64,000 nucleotides of DNA, from contig NZ_JAMQKA010000013.1 in NCBI RefSeq assembly GCF_031569985.1, positions 81,509 through 145,508 on the forward strand, in the 5' to 3' direction. The stretch comes from JAMQKA01 sp031569985. GTDB lineage: Bacteria > Bacteroidota > Rhodothermia > Balneolales > Balneolaceae. How positions within the stretch are numbered: the stretch's first letter is position 1; each line of letters opens with the position of its first letter. Below are positions 18,101 through 26,636 of this stretch, piece after piece. A program made the position numbers and the translations under genes. The notes beneath the pieces were generated by a model. It saw only the letters and a program-made list of their open reading frames with translations. It made no database searches and had not been told where the DNA came from.

Positions 18101-18889
18101 ATGCCAGAGCTTCTAAAAACGATTGATGTGATTCAGGGATTGCCACATAATCTTGTTAGCAATAACAGGTATGTGGTGCGTTTTGCCCAGACGGAGAAAG
18201 ACCTTGCGGCCGCACAACGACTCAGATTTGAAGTGTTTAACCTGGAGCTGGGAGAGGGACTCGAATCGTCATTTGAACTACAGCGCGATGTAGACCCATA
18301 CGATGATCAATGTCACCACCTGATGGTCATTGAAAAGAGCAGTGAGAATATTATCGGTACTTACCGGATGCAAACCTACAATGTAGCTCAAACTGAAAAA
18401 GGATTTTATACTCAAGAGGAGTATCGCCTTTCGGATTTACCGCAGCATATCCTGAAAGACTCTGTTGAAGTGGGGCGTGCCTGCATACAAAAAGATCACC
18501 GAAACGGCCGGGTGTTGTACCTGTTGTGGAGAGGGCTGGCAAAATATTTGATGCATACCAACAGCCGGTATCTTTTTGGTTGTTGCTCCCTTACCAGCCA
18601 GGATGAGACCATAGCATGGCAGGTGATGGAGTTTCTGAGAAGAAACAATCATGTGCATCCAGAGCTCCGTGCGGAAACCAAGCCTGAATACCAATGTGGC
18701 CCTGTGGATGTGGAGCCCAGGGGCTGGAAAAAGGTGAAACTACCCCAGCTGTTCCGTCTGTATATGGATCTCGGTGCCAAGGTATGTAGTCCGCCGGCTA
18801 TTGACAGAGAATTCAAAACTATTGATTATCTTGTTATACTTGATATCGAAACGCTGGATGAACGTACCAGGGCGTTGTTTTTCAAGTAA
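18101..18889 (+). CDS. OlsB-like N-acyltransferase of amino-acid lipid synthesis
   Basis: 262 residues of the Acetyltransf_5/OlsB type. Diagnostic stretches are AQRLRFEVFNLELG, DVDPYDDQCHHLMVIE, IIGTYRMQTY, SVEVGRACIQKDHRNG, LLWRGLAKY and LFGCCSLTSQD. OlsB transfers a 3-hydroxyacyl group from ACP to the alpha-amino group of ornithine. Bacteroidota relatives (GlsB) use glycine. I take the ATG at 18101 with a G-rich Shine-Dalgarno rather than the upstream TTG. The OlsA-like acyltransferase gene follows after 14 bases, which completes a lyso-lipid to diacyl-lipid pathway. The headgroup (ornithine or glycine) cannot be decided here. Confidence 0.82.
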   Translation: MPELLKTIDVIQGLPHNLVSNNRYVVRFAQTEKDLAAAQRLRFEVFNLELGEGLESSFELQRDVDPYDDQCHHLMVIEKSSENIIGTYRMQTYNVAQTEKGFYTQEEYRLSDLPQHILKDSVEVGRACIQKDHRNGRVLYLLWRGLAKYLMHTNSRYLFGCCSLTSQDETIAWQVMEFLRRNNHVHPELRAETKPEYQCGPVDVEPRGWKKVKLPQLFRLYMDLGAKVCSPPAIDREFKTIDYLVILDIETLDERTRALFFK

Positions 18890-18903
18890 CAAACTGAGAT
18901 TAG

Positions 18904-19686
18904 ATGTCAAATGTAAGGGCTGCAATCCGTTCTGCGGGATTTATTGTTGTAACAGTTGGTTTATATTCGATTTATCTTTTGGGGAGAAGCCTCCTTTTTT
19001 TGGTCAATGCTAATCCAACTACGTGGAGAACCAAGATGGTTCGGCGTTGGGCCAAAGCCTGTGGAGCAATCATCCAGCTTGATACAAAGATCGAAGGTAC
19101 CCCACCTGATCCGCCGTTCCTGTTGGTTAGCAACCACCTTAGCTATGTCGACATCTTGCCTTTTTTTGTGGCTATGGATTGCGTATTTGTAGCCAAAAGT
19201 GATGTAAAATCCTGGCCAGTACTGGGGCGAATGGCAGCAGGAATCAATATCATTTTTATCGACCGTGAAACGAAAAGAGACATCCCGCGGGTCAACCGGC
19301 TTATCGAAAAAAACATCAATAGCCACCAGGGCATCGTAATTTTTCCCGAAGGAACTACGACGAAAGGAGATCAGATCAAAAAGTTCAATTCATCACTGCT
19401 GGAATATGCCGCTTCTCGTAATTTTCCTGTATCTTATTCTTCTATAACATATTGCACAACCGACCCGGACAAACCTGCACATGAATGGGTCTGCTGGTGG
19501 GGAGACATGACTTTTGTATCTCACTTTTTTAATATGCTCAAGCTGTCCTCAATTCAGGCAACAGTTCGGTTTGGGGAAGATAAAATACAGGACAAGGACC
19601 GAAAACAACTTGCAAAAAGTTTACACGAGCGGGTTCAACAGCAATTTACACCTATAGTAAAAGAAAATTACGATATTTATGGTTGA
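18904..19686 (+). CDS. OlsA/PlsC-like acyltransferase
   Basis: 260 residues. An N-terminal membrane helix is followed by the PlsC acyltransferase blocks: NHLSYVDIL (the NHxxxxD catalytic motif), AAGINIIFIDRET and FPEGTTT. With the OlsB-like enzyme upstream it most likely acylates the hydroxyl of the N-(3-hydroxyacyl)-amino acid to give the mature aminolipid. An ordinary 1-acylglycerol-3-phosphate acyltransferase is the alternative. The 3' end overlaps the next gene by eight bases. Confidence 0.83.
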   Translation: MSNVRAAIRSAGFIVVTVGLYSIYLLGRSLLFLVNANPTTWRTKMVRRWAKACGAIIQLDTKIEGTPPDPPFLLVSNHLSYVDILPFFVAMDCVFVAKSDVKSWPVLGRMAAGINIIFIDRETKRDIPRVNRLIEKNINSHQGIVIFPEGTTTKGDQIKKFNSSLLEYAASRNFPVSYSSITYCTTDPDKPAHEWVCWWGDMTFVSHFFNMLKLSSIQATVRFGEDKIQDKDRKQLAKSLHERVQQQFTPIVKENYDIYG

Positions 19687-20209
19687 AAGAGATTCACTTG
19701 TAGCATTAAATATTCATTTCCTTCGACAGGGTATTAAACTATTGAGCGATATTGATGATACCCTTTATCTGAATGAAGAATCTCCACACCACAAAAGTGC
19801 TGTCGGTAAACACATGCGACACATTTTGGAGCACTATCTCAGCCTGTTGGGAAATGCCAATGGTCGGCTCGATTATGACTCACGTGCAAGGGATGAACGG
19901 ATTGAGAATAACCGCCTGCATGCCGTTACCAAAGCCAAACAGATAATCGAGAAGCTGAAAAAGCACGCCGCTGACCAAAGATTTTTGGATAAACGCCTGA
20001 AAGTTAAAAACAATGAAGGAGATCCCAATTCCTGGAGCGTTTCCTCTGTACAACGGGAATTGCAGTTCCTGGTAAGTCATACGGTGCATCACTATTCGCT
20101 GATCGCCATTATTTTGCGGATCCAGGGGTACAAACCGGATGAAGAATTTGGTGTGGCCCCATCGACCCTGCGCTACCAAAAACAGGTGAGTAATAAAGCA
20201 ACCGGTTGA
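19679..20209 (+). CDS. DinB-like four-helix protein
   Basis: 176 residues, all helical. Histidines are placed as in the DinB/YfiT superfamily: MRHILEHYLSLL near residue 46 and LVSHTVHHYSLIAI near residue 130, which together would make a metal site at one end of the bundle. Members are metal-dependent thiol transferases or have no known reaction. It overlaps the acyltransferase gene by eight bases, so it is part of the aminolipid operon, but its role there is unknown. Confidence 0.68.
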   Translation: MVERDSLVALNIHFLRQGIKLLSDIDDTLYLNEESPHHKSAVGKHMRHILEHYLSLLGNANGRLDYDSRARDERIENNRLHAVTKAKQIIEKLKKHAADQRFLDKRLKVKNNEGDPNSWSVSSVQRELQFLVSHTVHHYSLIAIILRIQGYKPDEEFGVAPSTLRYQKQVSNKATG

Positions 20210-20228
20210 GCATTCATACCAGTTATTG

Positions 20229-22826
20229 ATGACTGATAGACAAATTTCTTGGTTCCACGGGTGGCGATTAGTTGTATTATTGTATGTAGGGCTGCTCGCG
20301 TTGTCCCACCTGGTCAGGTACTTTCAACCCGATTCCCATGACCCGGAGTCCAACCAAGAGACTGTGACCGTGCAACAGGTACGCGCAGATTCGGTGCTTC
20401 CCGACAGAACAACACAGATTGCCTATCGCAATGAATACCGTGGTCGTGAAGAACATCCCCCCGTTATATTGCTACTTCACGGGAGTCCCGTAGGCGTGCC
20501 GTTTTTGCCGGAATTAATCGATGAACTTTCCAAACAGAACCGGGTGATCGCTCCAGACCTGCCGGGATATGATGCCTCAGACCGCGAGATCCCGGATTAT
20601 TCAATGCAGGCATTTTCTTTGTATATGAACCAGATGCTGGACAGCCTGTCTGTTGACCAGGTTCACGTGGTGGGATATAGCCTGGGATCTGGGGTGGCAC
20701 TGCAAATGGTCCACAGGTTTCCTCAAAAGATAGCCTCCATTGACATGCTTTCGGGTTTGGGGGTGCAGGAACTGGAGCTGCTGGGCAGTTATCATCTGAA
20801 CCATACCGTTCATGGCGGACAACTCTTTTTGATGTGGCTGCTGCACGAAGCGGTCCCTCATTTTGGTCTACTGCACGATTTTCCGCTAAATGTGCCCTAT
20901 GCCCGCAGCTTTTATGACTCCGATCAGCGCCCACTCCGAGATTATCTCAAGCAGTACAAAAAGCCGATGCTAATCCAGCACGGCCGGGAGGATGGATTGG
21001 TACCCTTGGCTGCAGCCAAAGAGCACCATCGACTCGTTCCGCAGAGCAAACTTATTTTGTATGAGGGGGGACATGCTATCGTGAAGTCGCACGCTGAAGA
21101 ACTCACGTCAGATATTAACCAATTTATCCAGCGTGTTGAATCGGGAGAGGCCCTGACCTACGATGAGGCCCCGAAAGAGCGTATTACAGAGGCGGAAAAA
21201 CCATTTAAAGAAGTTGATTTTGCCAAGGCGGAGGGACTTACGCTCTATATTATGATGTTAATCATCGTCTTTTCTACATTCGTCAGTGAGGATTTAACGT
21301 GTATTGGGGCAGGCCTGCTGGCAGCACGGGGGATCATCGGTTTTTTCCCTGCCACGCTGGCCTGTTTTATCGGCATTATTATTGGTGATTTCGCCATTTT
21401 CCTTATGGGACGCTGGATTGGTAAACCGGCCGTACGCCGGGCCCCGATCAAGTGGTTTGTCTCTGAACAGGACCTGGAACAAAGCTCTGACTGGTTCAAG
21501 GTTCGTGGTCCGATGATCATCATCGGTAGTCGTTTTGTGCCGGGCAGTCGTTTTCCAACCTACTTCAGCGCAGGAATGATCGGTATGCCGATGTATATCT
21601 TTGCCTCCTACTTCTTGCTGGCAGGAATCGTCTGGACACCCTTGCTTGTGGGGCTGGCCATGCTGGTGGGAACCGAGCTGTTGCGCTACTTCCAGGTATA
21701 CCAGGCATACGCCCTTTGGGTGATACCGTTTATTATCCTCCTGTTATTCCTGTTCGTCAAGTTCATCCTGCCGGCTGTTACCTGGCGTGGAAGGCGCATG
21801 GTGCTGTCTCGCTGGCGCAGACTCACCCGGTGGGAGTACTGGTCGCCTTTTATTATCTACACGCCTGTAGTGGCATATATCTTCTACCTGTGGCTTAAAT
21901 TTGGCAGACTTACCAGTTTTACAGCCGTAAATCCCGGGATTCCACATGGTGGATTTATAAACGAGTCAAAAACAGAGATTTTCAAAAGTCTAAATTCCTG
22001 CCAGGGTATTCCGCAATACGATAAGATTCCAGCCTCCTTAAACGACTGGGAAAAATTTATTCGGGCCAGAGAGTTTATTCAGAATAAGTCTCTTGATTAC
22101 CCTGTAACTCTAAAGCCGGATGCCGGCCAACGGGGAACAGGGGTAGCGTTTCCGGGAAGTGAGGACGCGCTTAAGAACGCGCTTGAAGAAATTGATCATG
22201 ATATGATCCTGCAGGAGTATGTGGAGGGAGAGGAATTCGGCATCTTCTACTATCGCTATCCTGACCAGGAGCAGGGACAAATATTGTCAATAACCCAAAA
22301 GCGTTTGCCAACATTGGTAGGGGATGGCAAACACACGCTGGAAGAACTGATTTTACAGGACGACCGTGCTGTGGCATTGGCAAAAATTCACTTCAAAGAA
22401 CATCAGGATCACCTCTTTGAGGTCCCCGAAGAGGGGGAAGAGATTAGACTGGTTACATTGGGGACCCATGCCCGGGGGGCACAGTTCTACGATGCAACCC
22501 ATCTAACCACGGAAAAATTGGTTGAAGCCATAGACGAAATTGCATCTCATTTTGAAGGGTTCTATTTCGGTCGGTTAGATCTCCGGGTGCCTTCAGAACA
22601 AGATCTTAAAGATGGAAGAAATATAAAAGTGCTTGAAGTAAACGGTGTAACTTCAGAGACAACAATTATTTACGATCAGAAGTACAGCTTTATTCAAGCC
22701 CAGAAGAAATTGATGCAACAGTGGAAATTAGCATTTGAAATAGGAGAGATGAATCGCCAAAGAGGTCATAAAACAAGTTCATTATACAGCTTAATCCAAA
22801 GCGTTATAAATTATAGGAACAAGTAA
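20229..22826 (+). CDS. Three-domain fusion: alpha/beta hydrolase - DedA membrane domain - ATP-grasp
   Basis: 865 residues. An N-terminal membrane anchor leads into an alpha/beta hydrolase (about 60-305) with HGSP, the nucleophile elbow GYSLGSG near 150, an acidic HGREDGLVP and a GGHAI histidine. A DedA/SNARE-associated membrane domain (about 335-520) follows, with STFVSEDLTCIGAGLLAA and GSRFVPGSRFPTY. After two further helices comes an ATP-grasp domain (about 560-850) with VTLKPDAGQRGTGV, ILQEYVEGEEFGIFY and KVLEVNGVTSETT. DedA proteins move lipids such as undecaprenyl phosphate, and ATP-grasp enzymes ligate carboxylates to amines. A role in making, modifying or flipping an aminoacyl lipid fits the operon, but that is inference. 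An in-frame TTG at 20226 directly precedes the chosen ATG. Confidence 0.82.
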   Translation: MTDRQISWFHGWRLVVLLYVGLLALSHLVRYFQPDSHDPESNQETVTVQQVRADSVLPDRTTQIAYRNEYRGREEHPPVILLLHGSPVGVPFLPELIDELSKQNRVIAPDLPGYDASDREIPDYSMQAFSLYMNQMLDSLSVDQVHVVGYSLGSGVALQMVHRFPQKIASIDMLSGLGVQELELLGSYHLNHTVHGGQLFLMWLLHEAVPHFGLLHDFPLNVPYARSFYDSDQRPLRDYLKQYKKPMLIQHGREDGLVPLAAAKEHHRLVPQSKLILYEGGHAIVKSHAEELTSDINQFIQRVESGEALTYDEAPKERITEAEKPFKEVDFAKAEGLTLYIMMLIIVFSTFVSEDLTCIGAGLLAARGIIGFFPATLACFIGIIIGDFAIFLMGRWIGKPAVRRAPIKWFVSEQDLEQSSDWFKVRGPMIIIGSRFVPGSRFPTYFSAGMIGMPMYIFASYFLLAGIVWTPLLVGLAMLVGTELLRYFQVYQAYALWVIPFIILLLFLFVKFILPAVTWRGRRMVLSRWRRLTRWEYWSPFIIYTPVVAYIFYLWLKFGRLTSFTAVNPGIPHGGFINESKTEIFKSLNSCQGIPQYDKIPASLNDWEKFIRAREFIQNKSLDYPVTLKPDAGQRGTGVAFPGSEDALKNALEEIDHDMILQEYVEGEEFGIFYYRYPDQEQGQILSITQKRLPTLVGDGKHTLEELILQDDRAVALAKIHFKEHQDHLFEVPEEGEEIRLVTLGTHARGAQFYDATHLTTEKLVEAIDEIASHFEGFYFGRLDLRVPSEQDLKDGRNIKVLEVNGVTSETTIIYDQKYSFIQAQKKLMQQWKLAFEIGEMNRQRGHKTSSLYSLIQSVINYRNK

Positions 22827-22884
22827 GGAACAACAGGCGTCAGGCGTCTGTTGAGAAATAGACCGAAAACAAGAATAATTCATC

Positions 22885-23310
22885 ATGGAACCGAACAAAT
22901 ATTCTACTACCAAAAGAGTGTTCCTCTGGATGCTACAACTGACAGCAGCGGGAATTTTTCTGCAGACCTTATTCTTTAAATTTACGGCAGCTCCTGAGTC
23001 AGTGTATATCTTTGAAACAGTAGGTATGGAGCCATATGGTAGAATCGGATCTGGAATAGTGGAACTGATGGCAAGTGTATTTTTACTCTGGCCCCGACGA
23101 GCCTGGCTGGGAGCCGCACTTGGACTTGGAACCATTTCCGGAGCTATATTCTTCCATCTGACAACGCTGGGCATTGAGGTGCAGGGCGATGGAGGCACGC
23201 TCTTTTATTTAGCACTCACCGTCTTTGTTTGCTGCCTGGCAATTCTGATCCTGAGAAGAAAAGAAGCAATCAAAGGAGTAAAGGACCTGCTAAATCTAAA
23301 TTCTTACTGA
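22885..23310 (+). CDS. DoxX-like membrane protein
   Basis: 141 residues with four membrane segments. The pattern of the DoxX/MauE-like family is visible: LQLTAAGIFLQTLFFKF, IGSGIVELMASVFLLWP, LGAALGLGTISGAIFFHL, and a last helix FYLALTVFVCCLAILIL. These small proteins occur in thiosulfate oxidation, redox stress and unknown contexts. Nothing nearby fixes the role. Confidence 0.7.
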   Translation: MEPNKYSTTKRVFLWMLQLTAAGIFLQTLFFKFTAAPESVYIFETVGMEPYGRIGSGIVELMASVFLLWPRRAWLGAALGLGTISGAIFFHLTTLGIEVQGDGGTLFYLALTVFVCCLAILILRRKEAIKGVKDLLNLNSY

Positions 23311-23315
23311 TACCA

Positions 23316-23392
23316 ACCCATAACCCGCAAACCCGCAACACGCCCACCCGGAACTCATCAACCCGAAACCCGCAAACTCGAAACCCGCTAAC
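23316..23392. repeat. Short degenerate tandem repeat
   Basis: Seven to eight imperfect copies of a CCCGCAAAC/CCCGAAAC-like unit of about 9-12 bases lie between the DoxX and GNAT genes, which converge here. Likely a slippage-prone spacer. Confidence 0.6.
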
Positions 23393-23395
23393 TTA

Positions 23396-23887
23396 TCACT
23401 CCACAACCTTTCCCATATAACGCTGCCCTCGCACTTCGCCTTCATACTTAATCGTCTCCGGCAGATATCCCCATTCACTAAATCCAAACTTTTCCAACAG
23501 TCCTATACTGGCATCATTTCCATCGATAATGATCGCGATGAGTACCCGTTTATTCAGCTTTGAACATTCATCCAGGCAGTGTTGAACCAGCTGGGTCCCG
23601 ATATCTTGGCCGTGATGTTTGAAGTCAACATAATAACTGAGTTCCGCCGTCTCCCGAAGAGCTTCACGTCCTTTTCGATATGGAGATAGGGCAGCCCAAC
23701 CCAAAACCTCGCCATCATTCTCATACACATAAATGGGATATTTGTGCTCACTGTGATCCTTAAACCAGGCCCTGCGTTCCTGTTCATCCACCGGGTGAAG
23801 ATGAGCCGTGCAAAAGCCGGCATAGATCGCCTGGTTGTAAATGTAGTCGATAGCGGACAAATCATCTTTCGTAGCAGGACGTATCAT
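23396..23887 (-). CDS. GNAT acetyltransferase, phosphinothricin/methionine-sulfoximine acetyltransferase-like
   Basis: 163 residues. The plan follows the Pat/Bar/MddA group: MIRPATKDDLSAIDYIYNQA, then YPIYVYENDGEVLGWAALSPYR, ELSYYVDFKHHGQDIGTQL (acetyl-CoA loop, with GQDIG in place of Q/RxxGxG/A) and IDGNDASIGLLEKFGF. Members acetylate the amino group of phosphinothricin, methionine sulfoximine or related amino acids, and many have other substrates. Confidence 0.8.
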   Translation of the reverse strand: MIRPATKDDLSAIDYIYNQAIYAGFCTAHLHPVDEQERRAWFKDHSEHKYPIYVYENDGEVLGWAALSPYRKGREALRETAELSYYVDFKHHGQDIGTQLVQHCLDECSKLNKRVLIAIIIDGNDASIGLLEKFGFSEWGYLPETIKYEGEVRGQRYMGKVVE

Positions 23888-24024
23888 CTCAATAGTGGTT
23901 GAATTAAGAAGAAACCTACCCGCTAATTTATGAGATGCTTGGAGAACTGCAAACTTTGTAGGAATAGTCAGCTAAGGCGATAGCGCTGTCAGGAAGGTTT
24001 GCATTGGTACCCAATGTTCTACAC

Positions 24025-24876
24025 TTATTTTTTTATAACCGTGATATCAACGGAAGCTTCCAGGCTGGAGGAGGCATTTCCAAGAAAGGTGCCATCTACC
24101 GGCATAGTCAGAGAAGGGTCGAAGCTTGTGGCAACAGGTACGTAATGGTCATTCGTAAATAAACCGGCGCTGGGATCCAGACCGATCCAGCCGCTCCCCG
24201 GGAGCAGCACCTCAACCCAGGCGTGCAGCTCATGGCCGAAGTCAAGCTGGGGATTGTACGCATACCCACTGACAAAGCGAGTGGCCAACCCAATGCCGCG
24301 AAGCATCACGATTACCATCCATGACAGGTCCTTGCAGGAGCCTTTTTTTTCCTTGAAACACTGCCGGGCATCCAGGGGATGCTCATTCTCACGCTTCACA
24401 TGCTCCCAGCCGTTGTATACACTCTGAATCAGCAGAGCCAGGAAAGACACCATTGTTTCTTCACTCTGTACCCTCACCTTATCCACATATTGTTTTATAG
24501 AGGGATACTCCCGGTGAGACAGAAAGCTTTCAAGGAATTCTTTTCTTCTTGGAGAGTAATAATATTTACCATCTGATGGCTTTATTTCCGGATCCAGGAG
24601 AAAGTCGAACGGATTAAATGAAGTGGTCCTGACTACTATTTTAGCCTCAATATCAAGCTTCCGTGTGGCTTTATCGTCAGCCCAGACCTGGTGATAAGTA
24701 TTACCCTCGGCATCGATGAGTTCGAAAATGTTGGCAGGAGTCGGATCAATCTGCAGGTCAAAATCCAGGAGCTCAATATATTTCCTGGTAAGTGGTTTAA
24801 AATTCAGGTAGTGCGGCTCAAGATGCACCGGTTGTTCATAGGTGTAATTCGTTTTGTGATAAATTTCCAGTTCCAT
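24025..24876 (-). CDS. Transglutaminase-like cysteine protease of the Anbu operon
   Basis: 283 residues. The N-terminal beta domain (MELEIYHKTNYTYEQPV) is the bacterial transglutaminase-like N-domain. The catalytic core carries Cys in KKGSCKDLSWM (near 181), His in GHELHAWVEV and Asp in WIGLDPSAG. The start lies three bases after the stop of the Anbu gene. This set of genes recurs together in many proteobacteria and Bacteroidota. The protease is thought to act on a peptide or peptide-like product of the neighbouring ATP-grasp and alpha-E proteins. Confidence 0.87.
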   Translation of the reverse strand: MELEIYHKTNYTYEQPVHLEPHYLNFKPLTRKYIELLDFDLQIDPTPANIFELIDAEGNTYHQVWADDKATRKLDIEAKIVVRTTSFNPFDFLLDPEIKPSDGKYYYSPRRKEFLESFLSHREYPSIKQYVDKVRVQSEETMVSFLALLIQSVYNGWEHVKRENEHPLDARQCFKEKKGSCKDLSWMVIVMLRGIGLATRFVSGYAYNPQLDFGHELHAWVEVLLPGSGWIGLDPSAGLFTNDHYVPVATSFDPSLTMPVDGTFLGNASSSLEASVDITVIKK

Positions 24877-24879
24877 CCG

Positions 24880-25629
24880 TTATGACGAAAGTTTTACCGG
24901 GGTGATCTCCTTGCCGTAAAATGCCTTTTTCAGCTCATCGGCTGGGAGTTCATTGATCGTTTCCCTGAGACGTGTATCCCAGAATTCAGCAATATGGTCC
25001 AGCTCTTTTTGCTCAAATCGGTGCTCAATGATATAGAATGTGTCATTTTTAAGCACTACCGTGTCCACCGGGTACCCCACATCATTTGCAGAAAGGCGGG
25101 TGGCATCGAATGAGAGAAATGCCGTTTTCATGGCAAACTCCAGGCTCTCATCAAACGTGATGGCGCGATGTAAAATTGGTCGTCCAAAGCCGGTATTTCC
25201 AATAATTGTAAAAGGCGTTCCCTCGCTAATCTCAATCCAGTTTCCCTGGGGATATAGCAGGAATAGTTTCGGCTCATCGTCTTTTTCGAGCTGTCCACCT
25301 ACAATGGCATAGAGGTTAAAACGCATGTCTGATTCCTCAAGCGACGCCTTATCCTCCTGTGAAACCCGCTTCACTTGTTCAGAGAATTTGTTTACTGCCT
25401 TGTACAGCTTATCGAACTTTTCATCTTCCTCTTCAATAACCTCCTCGAAATAGGTGATCGCTTTGTCACGGACCGAACGAAGCCCTGAGGTCATAATAAA
25501 AAAGCAGTGGTTTGGCCGGTGCATGGTGAATACTTTTTTTGAAGTAGTCGTCTCCGAGCCGGAGGTGATTCGGGTATCGGCCAGGCCTATCAGGCCCTCT
25601 CTCGTTTTAATTCCAAGGCAGTAGGTCAT
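24880..25629 (-). CDS. Anbu, ancestral beta-subunit proteasome homologue
   Basis: 249 residues. The start MTYCLGIKTREGLIGLADTR matches the Anbu/BPH family, where Thr2 becomes the catalytic N-terminal nucleophile once Met is removed. Asp18 and Lys32-33 stand where the proteasome-type active site needs them. Further family stretches are FFIMTSGLRSVRDKAI and FTIIGNTGFGRPILHRAI. Anbu forms a ring or lock-washer of beta subunits. The ATG overlaps the stop of the alpha-E gene by four bases. No partner unfoldase is encoded nearby. Confidence 0.9.
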   Translation of the reverse strand: MTYCLGIKTREGLIGLADTRITSGSETTTSKKVFTMHRPNHCFFIMTSGLRSVRDKAITYFEEVIEEEDEKFDKLYKAVNKFSEQVKRVSQEDKASLEESDMRFNLYAIVGGQLEKDDEPKLFLLYPQGNWIEISEGTPFTIIGNTGFGRPILHRAITFDESLEFAMKTAFLSFDATRLSANDVGYPVDTVVLKNDTFYIIEHRFEQKELDHIAEFWDTRLRETINELPADELKKAFYGKEITPVKLSS

Positions 25630-26606
25630 CTTTGATCCATTTGTTGGTTGATAATATTGTTACCAATTTCGAAAAAATTCTCATATATCGCGTTGGATAT
25701 TTCATTTATTTTGAGCTGAAGCTCATCCAGGTATTCGTGTAGTCCATAGGTTATTACATCATTCACATCGTGGTACTCAAGCTGTGAGCGCAATGACCCG
25801 ATCTTTTTTTCTGCACTATTATTAAATCCTGTGCCGCTGGAATCTGATATTTTGTACAGGCACTTTTCGGCTTCCGACAGGCAAAAGAAGATGGAACGCG
25901 GAAAAAACTTGTTCAGTACCAGGAACTCGACTACTCCACCGGGCGTAATGTTGCCGTGAATCCGGCGATATGTGTTAAAAGCGGAAACGGATTTCAGCAG
26001 GGCCATCCATTGCAGGATGTCTAGGGTGGAACCGACTTCCTCGGGAGAGGGCAGCAGAATATGATATTTAACATCCAGGATGCGGGATGTTTTGTCAGCA
26101 CGCTCCAGGAACTGCCCCAGCTGGCGAAAATACCACTCTTCCGTCCGTGCCACGCTGTTGTCTTCAATACCGTATAGCAGTTGAATTTGATATTTAACAT
26201 CAGAGAAAAAATCTCTGGGATCCTCTCTCTTCCAAACCTCTTTTCGAGCACCTTCCTTAACGAACAGGTAGGTCTCGTTTAGTTTTTCCCAGCTCTCCTT
26301 GGTCATTTTCTCCCGAACCGTGCGCGCATTTTCACGCGCTTTCGATATTGCAGAGAACAGTGAATTGGAGTTGTTTTCATCAAATGCCAGGAAATAGATT
26401 GCGTTATCGCGGTCAAAATCGTCATACTTTTCAGTATAGGGGGCAATATCCCCGGTAGCAGTGATGAGCGGCTTCCACTGCTCCTTGGAGTCAGGGGGAA
26501 GGTCGAGTGTCAGACTGTAATTCACATCGATAAAGCGTGCATAATTCTCTGACCGCTCCAGGTAACGTCCCAACCAGTAAACCGAATTCGCAACTCTGCT
26601 TAGCAT
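25626..26606 (-). CDS. Alpha-E domain protein of the Anbu operon
   Basis: 326 residues, mainly helical. It opens with MLSRVANSVYWLGRYLERSE, the signature of the alpha-E family, and contains EWYFRQLGQFLERADKTSRI, its internal second match. Alpha-E proteins are always found with circularly permuted ATP-grasp and transglutaminase-like proteins. Their activity is unknown. A four-base overlap with the Anbu gene and a 30-base gap after the ATP-grasp gene show one operon. Confidence 0.9.
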   Translation of the reverse strand: MLSRVANSVYWLGRYLERSENYARFIDVNYSLTLDLPPDSKEQWKPLITATGDIAPYTEKYDDFDRDNAIYFLAFDENNSNSLFSAISKARENARTVREKMTKESWEKLNETYLFVKEGARKEVWKREDPRDFFSDVKYQIQLLYGIEDNSVARTEEWYFRQLGQFLERADKTSRILDVKYHILLPSPEEVGSTLDILQWMALLKSVSAFNTYRRIHGNITPGGVVEFLVLNKFFPRSIFFCLSEAEKCLYKISDSSGTGFNNSAEKKIGSLRSQLEYHDVNDVITYGLHEYLDELQLKINEISNAIYENFFEIGNNIINQQMDQR

Positions 26607-26636
26607 GTTCTGCTATAGTTTTATAATGAAGTGAAA

